The notes beneath the pieces are model-generated. The model ran no database searches and was not told the DNA's origin. It was given only the letters and a program-made list of their open reading frames with translations. Positions 1 to 10,575 of a stretch of DNA of 64,000 nt are shown here, in pieces (positions within the stretch are counted from its first letter, which is position 1; the number at the start of each line of letters is the position of its first letter). Source of the DNA: Astrobacterium formosum (GTDB lineage Bacteria > Pseudomonadota > Alphaproteobacteria > Rhizobiales > Xanthobacteraceae); assembly GCA_030848545.1 (NCBI GenBank), contig JAVDCA010000018.1:91866-155865 (forward strand), read 5' to 3'. Position numbers and translations under genes: made by a program.

Positions 1-3000
1 TCCCTGGTGCGCGGCGAGTGGCGTGCGGATGCGCTGCGGCTCGATGCTCCGGAGGCCGAGATCGGCCTCGACAGGGCCGGGGCCCTCATCCTGCCGTCCC
101 TGACCATGAGCTTCGAGCCGGACCAGCTCGCCATCGACCGCCTCACCGTCAGCGGCGGCCGCATCACGCTGACCGATGCCGCCAGCGGCGGCCGGCTGGT
201 CATCGAGCGCGCCTCGTTCCGCGGCGAAGCGCGCTCCCTCATCGGTCCCTTCAAGGGCGATGGCGTGTTGGTTGCAGCCGGGAACGAATACGCCTATCGG
301 GCCTCCGGCAATCGCCTCGGCGACGACGGCGGCATGAAACTGCGCGTCAATCTCGATGCACTCGATCGTCCGCTTTCGATCGAGGCCGACGCGACGCTGT
401 GGGCCGGCGAGGCCAAGCCCCGCTACGAAGGTTCGGTGGTGTTGAGCCGGCCGGCCGGACAGGTGCTGTCCTCCGGCAAGGCGGTCGCCAACGTGCCCTG
501 GCGGGCGAGCGGGCGGGTGCGTGGCACATCCGAAACGGCGCTGATCGAGCAGGTCGAGATCCAGTATGGGCCGGACGATCAGGCCATGAAGCTCACCGGC
601 TCCGCCCAGCTCCGCTTCGGCGCCAAGCCGAGCCTCGACGGCGTCTTGTCGTCGCGTCAGATCGACGGCGACCGCTGGCTGGCGCCCGACGGCGTCCGCC
701 GGCCGCCGGTGGCGCTGGTAGCGGCCATGACCGAGGCCGTCTCGGCATCGCCGCCGCCTTTGCCGGTCACGCTCGGGATCGGCATCGACAATCTCTCCTT
801 CGGGGGCGCCATGCTGCAGACCGTGCGCGGCGACCTGCGCGTCGAGGACGGGGCCTGGAACCTGGACAGCCTCGAATTCCGCGCCCCCGGCCTGACCCAG
901 GTGAGGGCGAGCGGCGAGCTCTCGACCGGAGACGGCGCCGGGTTCCACGGTCCCGTGGCGGTGGAATCCGCCGATCCCCGCGCCCTGGTCGCCTGGCTCG
1001 AGGGCCGTGCCGACGCCACCCGCGCCGCTGCCGGCTCGATGAGCCTGCGCGGCGACGTCACGCTCGGCCGCACGCGGCTTGCCATCGATCGGCTGCAGGC
1101 CGAGTTCGACCGCCGCGCCCTCGACGGGCGGTTGTCCTATGCGTTCGCGGCCGCCAACAGGCCCGCCCGTCTGGAAGCCGATATCCGCGCCGCCGAGTTC
1201 GACCTCGATGCGGCGCTCGCTTTCGCCGGCAACGCTTTTGCGGGTGCCGCTTTCGAACGCCCCGGCGAAGTCGCTCTGGCGCTCGATTTCGGCAAAGCGA
1301 GCTATGCGGGCGTCGAGGCGCACGGCGCGAAAGCGCGGCTGAGCTTCGATGCCGGCGGCCTCGCCATCGAGCGCATGTCCATTGCGGACGTCAACGGCGC
1401 CAAGGTGGAGGCGAGCGGCCGCATCGACGACCTCTCGACCCGGCCGCGCGGCTCGATCACGCTTGCGGTCGAAGCCCAGCGTCTCGACGGAGCCGCCCGC
1501 CTTGCGGGCCGGCTCTCGCCGCAGGCCTCGCAGGCCGTGCAGCAGCTCGCCAGCCGCGCTGCCGCCACTCGCCTCGTCGCCAAGCTCGACATGGGCGCAG
1601 CCGCGGCCGGCAGCGGTGCCGTGACCGACGCGCGGCTCGCGGTCGACGGCGCCATCGGTGCGGTCAAGATCGCGGTCACGGCCGCGGGTCACGGTGACGC
1701 GGCGTCGCCACGGCAGGCGACGATCAGTTTCGACGGGCGACTCGAGTCCAGCGATGGCGGCGCGCTCGCCGCCCTGATCGGAGTAGACCGCCACGCCGGG
1801 GTCGACCACCGTCCCGCCCGCCTGACGCTGCGGACCGGGGGCAGGCTCGATTCGGCGCTGACGATCGACGCGGCTTTCGCGGGCGCCGGGCTCGACGCCA
1901 CCGCGGCCGGCAAGCTGGCCTGGACCGACGACGGCGCCAAGGGAACTCTCGACACCGCCATGGCGGCGGCCGACATCAAGGCCCTGCGGCGGCCGGGCGG
2001 GGCGCCGGTCGCCATCGATATCGCGGGTCGGCTGGACGTCGACGGCAGCAAGGTGGAGGTCACCGGTCTCAAGGGCGCCGTTGCGGGCAGCGCCGTCGGC
2101 GGGCGGCTCACCCTCGCCTTCGGGCGGCCGCTTTCCGTCGCCGGTGCCATCGACGCCGACAGGGTGGAATTGCCCGCCCTGCTGGGATTGGCACTCGGGC
2201 TGCCGGCGCCGGCGAATAACCGCACGGCCGGCTGGATGCCGGAGCCGTTCGCGGTCGCGCCTCCGGTGGAGGTGGTCGGTGAGGTTGCCTTTTCGGCCAA
2301 GTCCGCAACCCTGACCCCGGCTTTGTCCGCCGCCGACGTGCGCGGCCGCCTGGTGCTGGAGCCCGGTTCGGCCCACCTGGAGGCACTCGAAGGCCGCCTC
2401 GCGCAGGGTCGGCTCAAGGGCGACGCCCGCATGCAGATCGGGACCGGCGGCGCCACTTTGCACGCCGACGTGACGCTCACGGACGCCGAACTGAGCCGTC
2501 TCGTGTCGACGCCGGGCCGGCCGAACGGGCGCATCACCCTGCAACTGCAGGCCGCCGGCAGCGGTCGCAGCCCGGCGGCGCTGGTGGGCGCCCTGCGCGG
2601 CGGCGGCACGCTGACGTTCGACGCCCTGCAGGTGCCGGGTCTCGACCCCAATGCCATCCCGACCTCGGTCCGGGCGGCCGACCAGGGCGTTTCGATCGAC
2701 ACCATCCGGATCGGCGACGTGGTGGGGGCAGCGCTCGACCGCGGCGCCCTGTCGGTGCCGTTCATCGGCGGCGGCTTCACCATCGCGGACGGGCGGGCGA
2801 GCTTCGGCGAGGTGACCGCCAAGGCGCAGGACACCAGCCTGTCGGCATCCGGCAATTACGACTTGTCGACCGGAATGCTCGACATGCGCCTGGCACTCGC
2901 CGGTGCCGCCCCGGGGGAGGGACCGGCCGACATGAGGCCGCGGATCGATATCACGCTCAGGGGACCCCTGGAGGCTCCGCGCCGGCAGGTCGACGTCTCG

Positions 3001-3489
3001 GCCCTGGTGGGCTTTCTGACGCTGCGCACCGTCGAGCGCGAAGCCAAACGCCTGGAGGCGGCCGAACGCGAGGCCAAACGCCTGCAGGATATTGCGCGTG
3101 AGGCCAAACGACGCGACGAATTGGAAGCGGCGCGGCGAGCCCGCGAACAACAGGCCCGCGAGCAGCAGGTTCGCGAACAGCAGGCCAGGGAGCAGCAGGC
3201 CAGGGAGCAACAGGCCAGGGAGCAACAGGCCAGGGAACAGCAAGCCCGGGAACAGCAAGCTCGCGAACAGCGGGCTCGCGACCAACAGGCCCGGGAACTG
3301 GGCACTGGCTCGGTGGCGGTCTCGCCTCAGCGTGGCAACACATCGACTTCCGGCGGTCCGACCGGCACCGCGCCGGCGTTGCCGCCACCCATCGATATCC
3401 TTCCCACACCCACAGATCGTGGGGGCCGGCGGGCGTCCCCGGCCGCTCCGTCTGCGGGCCCCCCCTCAGCTTCGCCCGAGACGCGCTGA
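1..3489 (+). CDS. AsmA-like family protein, 5' end outside window
   Basis: The reading frame is open from the first base, so the N-terminus lies upstream and about 1160 residues are visible. The sequence is a long run of short amphipathic beta-strand repeats (patterns such as GRLTL, ASGELS, GDVTL) typical of AsmA/TamB-like proteins, which span the periplasm and are linked to lipid transport and outer-membrane assembly. The last conserved block, before about residue 1005, resembles the AsmA C-terminal region. After it comes a charged, probably coiled-coil tail (EAKRLEAAEREAKR), then ten REQQA-type pentapeptides, then a Pro/Ser-rich end. The family call is reasonably firm. The specific role is unknown, and no signal or membrane anchor can be seen because the start is missing. 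Confidence 0.8.
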   Translation, partial: SLVRGEWRADALRLDAPEAEIGLDRAGALILPSLTMSFEPDQLAIDRLTVSGGRITLTDAASGGRLVIERASFRGEARSLIGPFKGDGVLVAAGNEYAYRASGNRLGDDGGMKLRVNLDALDRPLSIEADATLWAGEAKPRYEGSVVLSRPAGQVLSSGKAVANVPWRASGRVRGTSETALIEQVEIQYGPDDQAMKLTGSAQLRFGAKPSLDGVLSSRQIDGDRWLAPDGVRRPPVALVAAMTEAVSASPPPLPVTLGIGIDNLSFGGAMLQTVRGDLRVEDGAWNLDSLEFRAPGLTQVRASGELSTGDGAGFHGPVAVESADPRALVAWLEGRADATRAAAGSMSLRGDVTLGRTRLAIDRLQAEFDRRALDGRLSYAFAAANRPARLEADIRAAEFDLDAALAFAGNAFAGAAFERPGEVALALDFGKASYAGVEAHGAKARLSFDAGGLAIERMSIADVNGAKVEASGRIDDLSTRPRGSITLAVEAQRLDGAARLAGRLSPQASQAVQQLASRAAATRLVAKLDMGAAAAGSGAVTDARLAVDGAIGAVKIAVTAAGHGDAASPRQATISFDGRLESSDGGALAALIGVDRHAGVDHRPARLTLRTGGRLDSALTIDAAFAGAGLDATAAGKLAWTDDGAKGTLDTAMAAADIKALRRPGGAPVAIDIAGRLDVDGSKVEVTGLKGAVAGSAVGGRLTLAFGRPLSVAGAIDADRVELPALLGLALGLPAPANNRTAGWMPEPFAVAPPVEVVGEVAFSAKSATLTPALSAADVRGRLVLEPGSAHLEALEGRLAQGRLKGDARMQIGTGGATLHADVTLTDAELSRLVSTPGRPNGRITLQLQAAGSGRSPAALVGALRGGGTLTFDALQVPGLDPNAIPTSVRAADQGVSIDTIRIGDVVGAALDRGALSVPFIGGGFTIADGRASFGEVTAKAQDTSLSASGNYDLSTGMLDMRLALAGAAPGEGPADMRPRIDITLRGPLEAPRRQVDVSALVGFLTLRTVEREAKRLEAAEREAKRLQDIAREAKRRDELEAARRAREQQAREQQVREQQAREQQAREQQAREQQAREQQAREQQAREQRARDQQARELGTGSVAVSPQRGNTSTSGGPTGTAPALPPPIDILPTPTDRGGRRASPAAPSAGPPSASPETR
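3142..3291 (+). repeat. 15-bp in-frame tandem repeat (REQQA x10)
   Basis: Ten consecutive 15-bp units encode REQQA, REQQV, six further REQQA, REQRA and RDQQA. The central units are almost identical in DNA (variants of gaacagcaggccagg), which points to recent expansion by slippage or unequal exchange. The protein segment is Arg/Glu/Gln-rich and should be a helical, charged stalk. Confidence 0.9.
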
Positions 3490-3590
3490 GCCTGGATTCA
3501 CGCAGACGCAGAAGATGCGCCTGCAAAGAAGATGCGCCCGAACGCGCCGGGCATAAGATTTCGCCCGGTTCGCGCCCGAACGTGGAAAAA

Positions 3591-3884
3591 TCAATCGACC
3601 CGCATGGACGCCTGCGGCGGCCGCATGCCGACCGTCGGTTCACGGACGTCCTTGTCCGCCGGGATGTTCGCCTGGTTGCGATAGTAGTCGAGTACGAACA
3701 GGCGAATGGCCGACGACAAGTTGCCGTGGCGCCGTTCCGAGTCGATGGTGGACACGAGATCCGAGAGGGTCATACCGCGCCCGCCGGCGATTTCCTTCAG
3801 CCCCTTCCAGAACGCATCTTCGAGGCTGACGCTCGTTTTGTGGCCGGCGATGACGATGGAACGTTTGACGACCGGCGATTTCAT
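3591..3884 (-). CDS. ribbon-helix-helix domain protein (RHH_4-like)
   Basis: A 97-residue protein. The N-terminal part (VKRSIVIAGHKTSVSLEDAFWKGLKEIA, followed by MTLSDLVSTID) matches the strand-helix-helix layout of the alphaproteobacterial RHH_4 family, here with a positively charged start. Such proteins are small dimeric DNA-binding regulators whose targets are mostly unknown. The C-terminal 30 residues look disordered. The start ATG overlaps the stop of the upstream DUF4169 gene by four bases (ATGA), so the two are almost certainly co-transcribed and translationally coupled. Confidence 0.8.
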   Translation of the reverse strand: MKSPVVKRSIVIAGHKTSVSLEDAFWKGLKEIAGGRGMTLSDLVSTIDSERRHGNLSSAIRLFVLDYYRNQANIPADKDVREPTVGMRPPQASMRVD

Positions 3885-4069
3885 GATTCGTCTCCGTTGT
3901 CGATCCGATGCTGGTCGAGATCGCGGCGCGCTTTGTCGCCCCTCGCCTCGGCGAGCTGTCGCTCAGCCTTCGACTGTCCGTGCACGACACGGTTGTCCGC
4001 GGCGCGTTGGGCGTCGCGGGCCCGGGCCGTGCGTTTGCGGACGGTGCGAAGGTTGACGATATCTCCCAT
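3881..4069 (-). CDS. DUF4169 family small protein
   Basis: A 62-residue, very basic protein beginning MGDIVNLRTVRKRTAR, the hallmark start of the DUF4169 family, which is found in alphaproteobacteria next to RHH_4 genes. The rest is Arg/Ala/Lys-rich and probably helical. No function is known. It is the first gene of a two-gene unit with the RHH gene and overlaps it by four bases. The high charge would fit nucleic-acid binding, but that is inference. Confidence 0.75.
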   Translation of the reverse strand: MGDIVNLRTVRKRTARARDAQRAADNRVVHGQSKAERQLAEARGDKARRDLDQHRIDNGDES

Positions 4070-4566
4070 GAGGCGCTCGACAGGTCCCGGATCCGTTGTT
4101 GCCGACTATCTGCGTGAAATACGCTGATACCATGGCATCAGATGACTGGCGTTTCCTCTGCCCGACGCGACGCTTACACTACTATAGTGCAGATGCCGAA
4201 CATCAGGTTGCAAGACACGGTTAGTTGAGTCTGTGGTATTTCTAGGTCAATACATTCCAGAATGACCGTGATGATGCGGTGGAATTGTGAATAGATCGGC
4301 AGTCTATTCCAGTTTTATTAAATGAGCGAATTTGAATTTAAGAATATTTGTGATACTTACTTTACGTAATCACCATGTAGTGTGGCTGCTACAACCCTGC
4401 TTTTCGACTACTAAATCTACGTAAGCGCAATGTAAAAATTTGCGATTGCAACGGCGGGACGTCGGAAATTGGGAAAGCTCGACGGATGCCTCATGGGCGC
4501 GGGTAACATAATCCATTTTAGTCCTGACCCTACGGATATACGGTCAGGTACGATCCGCAATCGCCC
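4070..4566. other. AT-richer intergenic stretch without a gene
   Basis: About 500 bases with no convincing coding frame. Roughly 4190-4460 is clearly richer in A and T than the rest of the window. It holds several short inverted motifs, including cactactatagtg near 4180 and a 7-bp stem cctgacc/ggtcagg (4523-4529 with 4542-4548). The latter lies just past the end of fumC and could help end its transcript, although it lacks a strong T tract. Confidence 0.6.
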
Positions 4567-5958
<1,392 letters not shown>

Positions 5959-6096
5959 CACGCTCTCTCGATCTCGCGCGGGGGGGCAAGGCCGCGGCCG
6001 CCCGACAATGTATTGCGGCAGGAGCTGTTTTCCTATGGAGGATTCGCGGGCCGCGATGGGGCCGCGATACCTGGGCGCCGTCGGTAGGCTCGACCT

Positions 6097-7341
6097 TCAG
6101 CGGTCGTCCGACGCCCTTTCCGGGAACAATCCCGGCATCCAGCGGGACGCGAGCGCGGCCGGGAACGCAAGCCTGAGCGGTTCGCGCGGGCCGTTCGAAT
6201 TCAGGACCCCGAGTTTGAGCAATTCCGAAATGCTGCGACGCGCGTGGCGTGGCGTGAGGCCGAGCAACGGGGCGACATCGCCACGCGGCAGTTCACCTCG
6301 GAAGAGGGTCGCCTCGAGAATTGCAGCCGCGCGTGCAGGGAGACGGTTCAGTCGCGTTTCCTCCTCGGCCCAGAGCAGGATGCGGGTGCGCAGTCGGTCG
6401 GGCTGCATCAGGCCATCCATGAAAGCGACCTGATCGATGCAGGTTTCCAGGAAGAACCTGGTGAAGGAGGCGAGCGCCTCCTCGCTCAGATGGCCGCGAC
6501 CATCGAGATCGTTGCGGCGGGGAAGACCGCATTCGACGAGATGAGCCTTGTACGCCTTGTGGCTGCGGGCGAGCCCGCGTGCGACCGACCACACGGATCC
6601 GGTGTCCAGGGTTTCGAGGAGCATCGCGTGCGACATCAGTCGCGCGACGCGGCCGTTGCCGTCCAGGAACGGGTGAATCCACAAGAGGCGGTGATGAGCT
6701 GCGGCTGTGGCCAAGATCGCATCGGTCCTGCCGAGCTTGCCGTAGACACGCCAGAACCGTTCGAGGAAGCGTGGCACGGCGCCGGGGCTGACCGGCACAT
6801 GACGGCCCACGCGGACGTCGCGGTGCCGAAGCGCGCCGGGTGCGACCCGCAGCCGTTCATGGCTGTCGGGGTCTTCGGCCCACAGCAAATCATCCGGGAG
6901 TGCCTGGCAGAAGCGGCGATGGAGGTCACGCAAACCGTCCATGGTGGCCACGCGCCCTCGGACGTGACCTTCGTCGATCCACCGCTGGACGGCAATATGG
7001 GCCTTGGCTTCGAGCTGCAGGTCGCGCTTTCGCGGGTCGCTGCTGTAGTCGCCGGCGAGCGCGCGCTCGATATCGGTCGGGTGCGTGTCATGGCCTTCGA
7101 TGAGGTTGCTGTAGTAGCAATTCATCGAACGGACGAGGTCGGCCAGGGCCACGAGCAGGCCCGCAGGCAGGCTGCGCCGGAGCCCGGACGATTTGCCGGC
7201 AAGCTCCACCGCCAGATCGGTGAGGGCGCCTCGGAAACGGGAGCTTTCGTTCACAAGAACGGGTTCCATCAGGCTGGTCGCTTCCTGGCGATCTTCAGCC
7301 GTTGGAATGTCCGCTTCTGGATCCTCTGCCTTGGTTCGCAT
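6097..7341 (-). CDS. Fic family protein with inhibitory helix and winged-helix tail
   Basis: About 414 residues from the preferred ATG; in-frame ATG 7359 or GTG 7374 would add 6 or 11 residues. The Fic motif HPFLDGNGR (about residues 223-231) is complete, with the catalytic His. An N-terminal SNLIEG (about 78-83) matches the (S/T)xxxE(G/N) inhibitory helix of self-restrained class II Fic enzymes. These usually transfer AMP from ATP to Ser/Thr/Tyr of a target. The last 80 residues contain a winged helix-turn-helix-like segment (LGLTPRHARRSISELLKLG). A perfect palindrome overlaps the start region, so autoregulation by the tail is plausible. No antitoxin partner is adjacent, which fits a self-inhibited enzyme. 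The target is unknown. Confidence 0.88.
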   Translation of the reverse strand: MRTKAEDPEADIPTAEDRQEATSLMEPVLVNESSRFRGALTDLAVELAGKSSGLRRSLPAGLLVALADLVRSMNCYYSNLIEGHDTHPTDIERALAGDYSSDPRKRDLQLEAKAHIAVQRWIDEGHVRGRVATMDGLRDLHRRFCQALPDDLLWAEDPDSHERLRVAPGALRHRDVRVGRHVPVSPGAVPRFLERFWRVYGKLGRTDAILATAAAHHRLLWIHPFLDGNGRVARLMSHAMLLETLDTGSVWSVARGLARSHKAYKAHLVECGLPRRNDLDGRGHLSEEALASFTRFFLETCIDQVAFMDGLMQPDRLRTRILLWAEEETRLNRLPARAAAILEATLFRGELPRGDVAPLLGLTPRHARRSISELLKLGVLNSNGPREPLRLAFPAALASRWMPGLFPERASDDR

Positions 7342-7367
7342 AAGCCCATTACATATCATGGGCTTAT
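7340..7367. promoter_or_regulatory. perfect 10-bp inverted repeat at the fic start (putative operator)
   Basis: ataagcccat and atgggcttat are exact reverse complements separated by 8 bases. The element covers two candidate fic start codons and includes TATAAG/TATGTAAT-like promoter motifs on the fic strand. The placement suggests a repressor site, perhaps bound by the Fic winged-helix tail; that assignment is inference. Confidence 0.6.
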
Positions 7368-7443
7368 AAGACACTCGACGGTCGCGAAAGCGCCCCTTGA
7401 GTCCGCTTCCATGTCCGCGAAAAGAACGCCTTGCGCCGCGGAC

Positions 7444-7950
7444 CTATTTCTTTTTGCGGAAGCGATCGAGGCTGACGACGGCGGCGCCGTCGTCGGGCTT
7501 CGGCGGTTCGTCGTTACCCTTGGGTTCGGCCGGGGGCGGAGCGGGCGAGGCTTCGGCGGACACGGCCTGGTCGTCGCCGACAACGCCCTCCACAACGCCG
7601 GGAGCGAACTGCAGCGCGAACTGCACGGACGGGTCGAAGAAGCCCTTGACGGCCGCAAACGGTACCGACACGCGTTCGGGAATGCCATTGAACGACAGGC
7701 CGACCTCGAAGTTCTCCTCGCCGACCACCAAGTCCCAGAACTGGTGCTGAAGCACGACCGTCATTTCGGCCGGATACATGGCCTTCAGGCGCGGCGACAT
7801 GCGCACGCCCTCGGCATTGGTGTCGAAGGAGACGAAGAAGTGGTGCTCGCCCGGAAGGCCATGGGCGGCGGCATCCGCCAGCACAGTGCGGACGACTCCG
7901 CGCAGAGCCTCCTGGGTCAGGATGTCGTAGCGAATGTGATCGACCGCCAT
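7444..7950 (-). CDS. sspB: SspB family protein, ClpXP adaptor (alphaproteobacterial type)
   Basis: 168 residues starting MAVDHIRYDILTQEALRGVV. The core (HHFFVSFDT, MSPRLKAMYPAEMTVVLQHQFWDL, FEVGLSFNGIPERVSVPF, FFDPSVQFALQF) matches the alphaproteobacterial SspB fold. SspB tethers ssrA-tagged and other substrates to the ClpXP protease. A Pro/Glu-rich linker leads to a short basic tail ending in DRFRKKK, consistent with the flexible C-terminal segment SspB uses to dock onto ClpX. The longer in-frame ORF upstream is not used because it lacks family similarity. The tmRNA gene that makes the matching tags lies about 4 kb away. Confidence 0.9.
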   Translation of the reverse strand: MAVDHIRYDILTQEALRGVVRTVLADAAAHGLPGEHHFFVSFDTNAEGVRMSPRLKAMYPAEMTVVLQHQFWDLVVGEENFEVGLSFNGIPERVSVPFAAVKGFFDPSVQFALQFAPGVVEGVVGDDQAVSAEASPAPPPAEPKGNDEPPKPDDGAAVVSLDRFRKKK

Positions 7951-8017
7951 GTGGATTTGCCGTGATTCGCTTTGGTTCGAGGCTGGGCAATATTGCGCGA
8001 AAAGCTTGCGCCGCCAA

Positions 8018-8131
8018 TGTGGGGATTGCCCACATGTGGGGACTGCGCCATCGCTGCAACAGGCCGGCGGGGCGGGCCGGCAGGAGAAAACCGCAGGCAG
8101 GCTGCCTGCCGGATAGGCAGATCCCCGCCGG
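8018..8131. other. nested hairpins between the ABC operon and sspB
   Basis: An outer perfect 9-bp stem (ccggcgggg 8064-8072 with ccccgccgg 8123-8131) encloses alternative inner stems: ccggcag 8077-8083 with ctgccgg 8106-8112, and gcaggca 8093-8099 with tgcctgc 8103-8109. A further tgtggg/cccaca hairpin lies near 8020-8036. The position, after the last ABC gene and before sspB on the same strand, suggests transcript ending or processing. No T tract is evident. Confidence 0.45.
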
Positions 8132-8157
8132 GGCATCCCTGTGGCACCGCCGGAAGG

Positions 8158-8913
8158 TCAGCCGCGGACGGCCGAATAGTAGTCGAAGCGCTTTTCCAAC
8201 CGGCCGAGTGTGGCATCGAGGGTGAAGGCCGCCGCGAACAGGACCAGGAGAAGCGCCCACATGTGTTCCATCAGAAAGTTCGATGAATAGATCTCGAACA
8301 GGTAGCCGAAGCCGATCACCGACACCAGGAGTTGGCCGATGATGACGCCTTTGACGGCGCGCACGAGGCCGAGGCGGATGCCGGCCAGGATTTCCGGCAG
8401 CGCCGCCCACAGGTAGATCTTCGCAAAGGCCTGCCAGCGGCCGGCGCCGTAGCTCGCCGCCATCTCGACGAGCGAGGGCGAGATGTTGCGGGTGCCGGCG
8501 CGGGCGTCGAGGATGATGATCCAGATCGCGAACAGCACGACGGTGACCACGACCGTGGTCTCGCCGAAGCCGAACAGCACCATGGTGACCGGCACCAGCG
8601 CGCTCAACGGTGCGCTGACGAACAGGCTCACCCACGGCAGCAGCAGCCGGTCGACGATCGCGGAGCGGCCCATGGCGATGCCGGCCGGCACCCCGACCGC
8701 AATCGCGATCGCAACCCCGATCGCGAAGGTGCGTGCGGTGATCAGAAGGGCGTCCTGAAAGGTCTCGGTCGGCACGATCTCGGCGAGCCTGACGACGACG
8801 CCGGACAGGGGCGGGACCAGGATGGTCAGGCCAAGCCGGCCGACGAGTTCCCAGAGCGCCGCCCATAAGAGGAGCGAGGCCGAAGCCGGCAATCGATAGC
8901 CTAAAATGTCCAT
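8158..8913 (-). CDS. ABC transporter permease (SsuC/TauC-like)
   Basis: 251 residues with about six membrane helices and the permease signature region EMAASYGAGRWQAFAKIYLWAALPEILAGIRLGLVRA (EAA loop), as in the BPD_transp_1 family used by nitrate, sulfonate and taurine-type importers. It is the last gene of the four-gene importer operon and starts six bases after the ATPase stop. With the second permease at 9729 it would form a heterodimeric channel. The substrate cannot be read from the sequence. Confidence 0.9.
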   Translation of the reverse strand: MDILGYRLPASASLLLWAALWELVGRLGLTILVPPLSGVVVRLAEIVPTETFQDALLITARTFAIGVAIAIAVGVPAGIAMGRSAIVDRLLLPWVSLFVSAPLSALVPVTMVLFGFGETTVVVTVVLFAIWIIILDARAGTRNISPSLVEMAASYGAGRWQAFAKIYLWAALPEILAGIRLGLVRAVKGVIIGQLLVSVIGFGYLFEIYSSNFLMEHMWALLLVLFAAAFTLDATLGRLEKRFDYYSAVRG

Positions 8914-8919
8914 CGTGGT

Positions 8920-9732
8920 TCACTCGACGTATTGGCGTAGGTTCTGCCAGATCGCTTCCACCGTATCGAGATAGACCGGCTCGCGCCTGATCTGGTCGGG
9001 TGAAAGCGTGCGCGGCAAGTCGGGTTCGATCACCTTCCAGATGCGGCCCGGTCGGCGCGATAACAGCACGATGCGGTCGGAGAGATAGACCGCCTCCTCG
9101 ATCGAATGGGTAACGAACAGGAAGGTCTTGCGCTCCTGGGCGACGAGCCGCAGCAGGTCCTCCTGGAACTTGCGCCGCGTCTGCTCGTCGACGGCGGAGA
9201 ACGGCTCGTCCATCAACAGCACGTCGGCCTTGACGGCGAGCGCGCGGGCGAGCCCGACGCGCTGGCGCATGCCGCCCGAGAGTTCGTGCGGATACTTGGT
9301 CTCGAAGCCCTTGAGGCCGACCTCGGCGATGTAGTGGGCCGCGACGGCCTCGCGTTCCGATTTCGGAACATCGCGCAATTCCAGCCCGAAGGCGACGTTG
9401 CGGACGACGTTCGCCCACGGCAGCAGCGCGAAATCCTGGAACACGAAGGCCCGCTCCGGCCCGGGGCCGCAAACCGTGCGCCCCAGCACCTCGACGGTGC
9501 CGGCGTCGGCCTTGATGAGCCCGGCGATGATCTTGAGCAGGGTGGTCTTGCCGCAGCCGGACGGGCCGAGCAGCGTCGTCAGCCGGCCGGCGGGACAGTC
9601 GAGCGAGACTTCGCGCAGGGCTTCGACGCCCGGATAGGCCTTCGAGACCGCGCGCACCGCGACAGCGGTCGAGGGTTCGGCGCGTCGGTCGGCGATCGGC
9701 GGCGAGGCAGTCAGCGAGGCGATGGTGCTCAC
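8920..9732 (-). CDS. ABC transporter ATP-binding protein (SsuB/TauB-like)
   Basis: 270 residues from a GTG start that overlaps the stop of the upstream permease by four bases (GTGA). Walker [10 protein letters not shown], the Q loop ([10 protein letters not shown]), the ABC signature LSGGMRQR, Walker [13 protein letters not shown] and the switch His in FVTHSIEEA are all intact. The layout matches the nitrate/sulfonate/taurine ATPase class that powers import through two permeases. A longer same-frame ORF upstream is an out-of-frame reading of the first permease and is ignored. Confidence 0.93.
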   Translation of the reverse strand: MSTIASLTASPPIADRRAEPSTAVAVRAVSKAYPGVEALREVSLDCPAGRLTTLLGPSGCGKTTLLKIIAGLIKADAGTVEVLGRTVCGPGPERAFVFQDFALLPWANVVRNVAFGLELRDVPKSEREAVAAHYIAEVGLKGFETKYPHELSGGMRQRVGLARALAVKADVLLMDEPFSAVDEQTRRKFQEDLLRLVAQERKTFLFVTHSIEEAVYLSDRIVLLSRRPGRIWKVIEPDLPRTLSPDQIRREPVYLDTVEAIWQNLRQYVE

Positions 9733-10493
9733 GGCGAAGCCCTCTTTTCCGGACGGAAGACCGAGACCTCGATTTTCCCGAGCACTTCGAGAAACACGAG
9801 CGACATCACGATGATGGTGACGATCGCGGCGTACATGCGCGGATAGTCGGCGACCGACTGATGGTAGGTGATGAGATCGCCGATGCCGGTCGGGCTGATC
9901 AGGAGCTCGGCCAGGATGGCGCCGATGAATCCAGCGGCGACGCCGAGCCTGAGCCCCGCGAAGATCACCGGGCTCGCCGACGGCAGCATCACCTTGGCGA
10001 TCATCTGGGGGCGGGTGGCGAGGAAGGACTGGCCCATTTCCAGGAGCGAACCGGGCGTATGCCGCACCGCCTTGTAGGAATTGAGCACGATCACCGGCAC
10101 CGCCATGACGCACACCACTGCGACCTTGGTGGCGAGCCCGATCCCGTAGGCGAGGATAAGCATCGGGATGATGGCGGCGAGCGGCGCAGCCTGCAGGACG
10201 ATGAAGAACGGCACGCCCAGCCATTCGGCCCTCCGGCTCAGGCCCATCAGCAGGCCGATGCCGATGCCGGCCAGAGCCGACACGACGACGCCGATGACGA
10301 GAGGCGTGAGCGTGACGGCGAGCGCCTTGCCGAGCGAGCCGTCGGCCGCGAGTGCGATCCAGGCGAGGGCGGTTTCGCTCACGGACGGAAAGACCGCGTT
10401 GACGCCGGCGCGGCCGGCATATTCCCACAAAGCGAGCACGGCCCCGAAGGAGACGAAGCGGAGCGCGAGCGGGTGCGAGAGGAGAGGGGGCAA
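9729..10493 (-). CDS. ABC transporter permease (SsuC/TauC-like)
   Basis: 254 residues with about six membrane helices. The EAA-type loop is [49 protein letters not shown]. The start appears to be TTG at 10493, the only in-frame start that retains the whole first helix ([18 protein letters not shown]). It is the second gene of the operon, after the binding protein and a 130-bp gap containing a GC hairpin, and its end overlaps the ATPase start. Having two distinct permeases is less common than the single permease of SsuABC or TauABC. Confidence 0.88.
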   Translation of the reverse strand: MPPLLSHPLALRFVSFGAVLALWEYAGRAGVNAVFPSVSETALAWIALAADGSLGKALAVTLTPLVIGVVVSALAGIGIGLLMGLSRRAEWLGVPFFIVLQAAPLAAIIPMLILAYGIGLATKVAVVCVMAVPVIVLNSYKAVRHTPGSLLEMGQSFLATRPQMIAKVMLPSASPVIFAGLRLGVAAGFIGAILAELLISPTGIGDLITYHQSVADYPRMYAAIVTIIVMSLVFLEVLGKIEVSVFRPEKRASP

Positions 10494-10575
10494 GTTCTCA
10501 GGTCCATTGGCTTGAAGAGAGTGGGTCTTCCGCCGGAGGTCTCGTCATTGCGAAGTGGGGGACGATGGAATCTCC

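Noticed and set aside
1689..2855. 388-codon frame antisense to the AsmA-like gene
   Set aside because: Ser/Pro/Arg-rich shadow of a beta-rich coding sequence.
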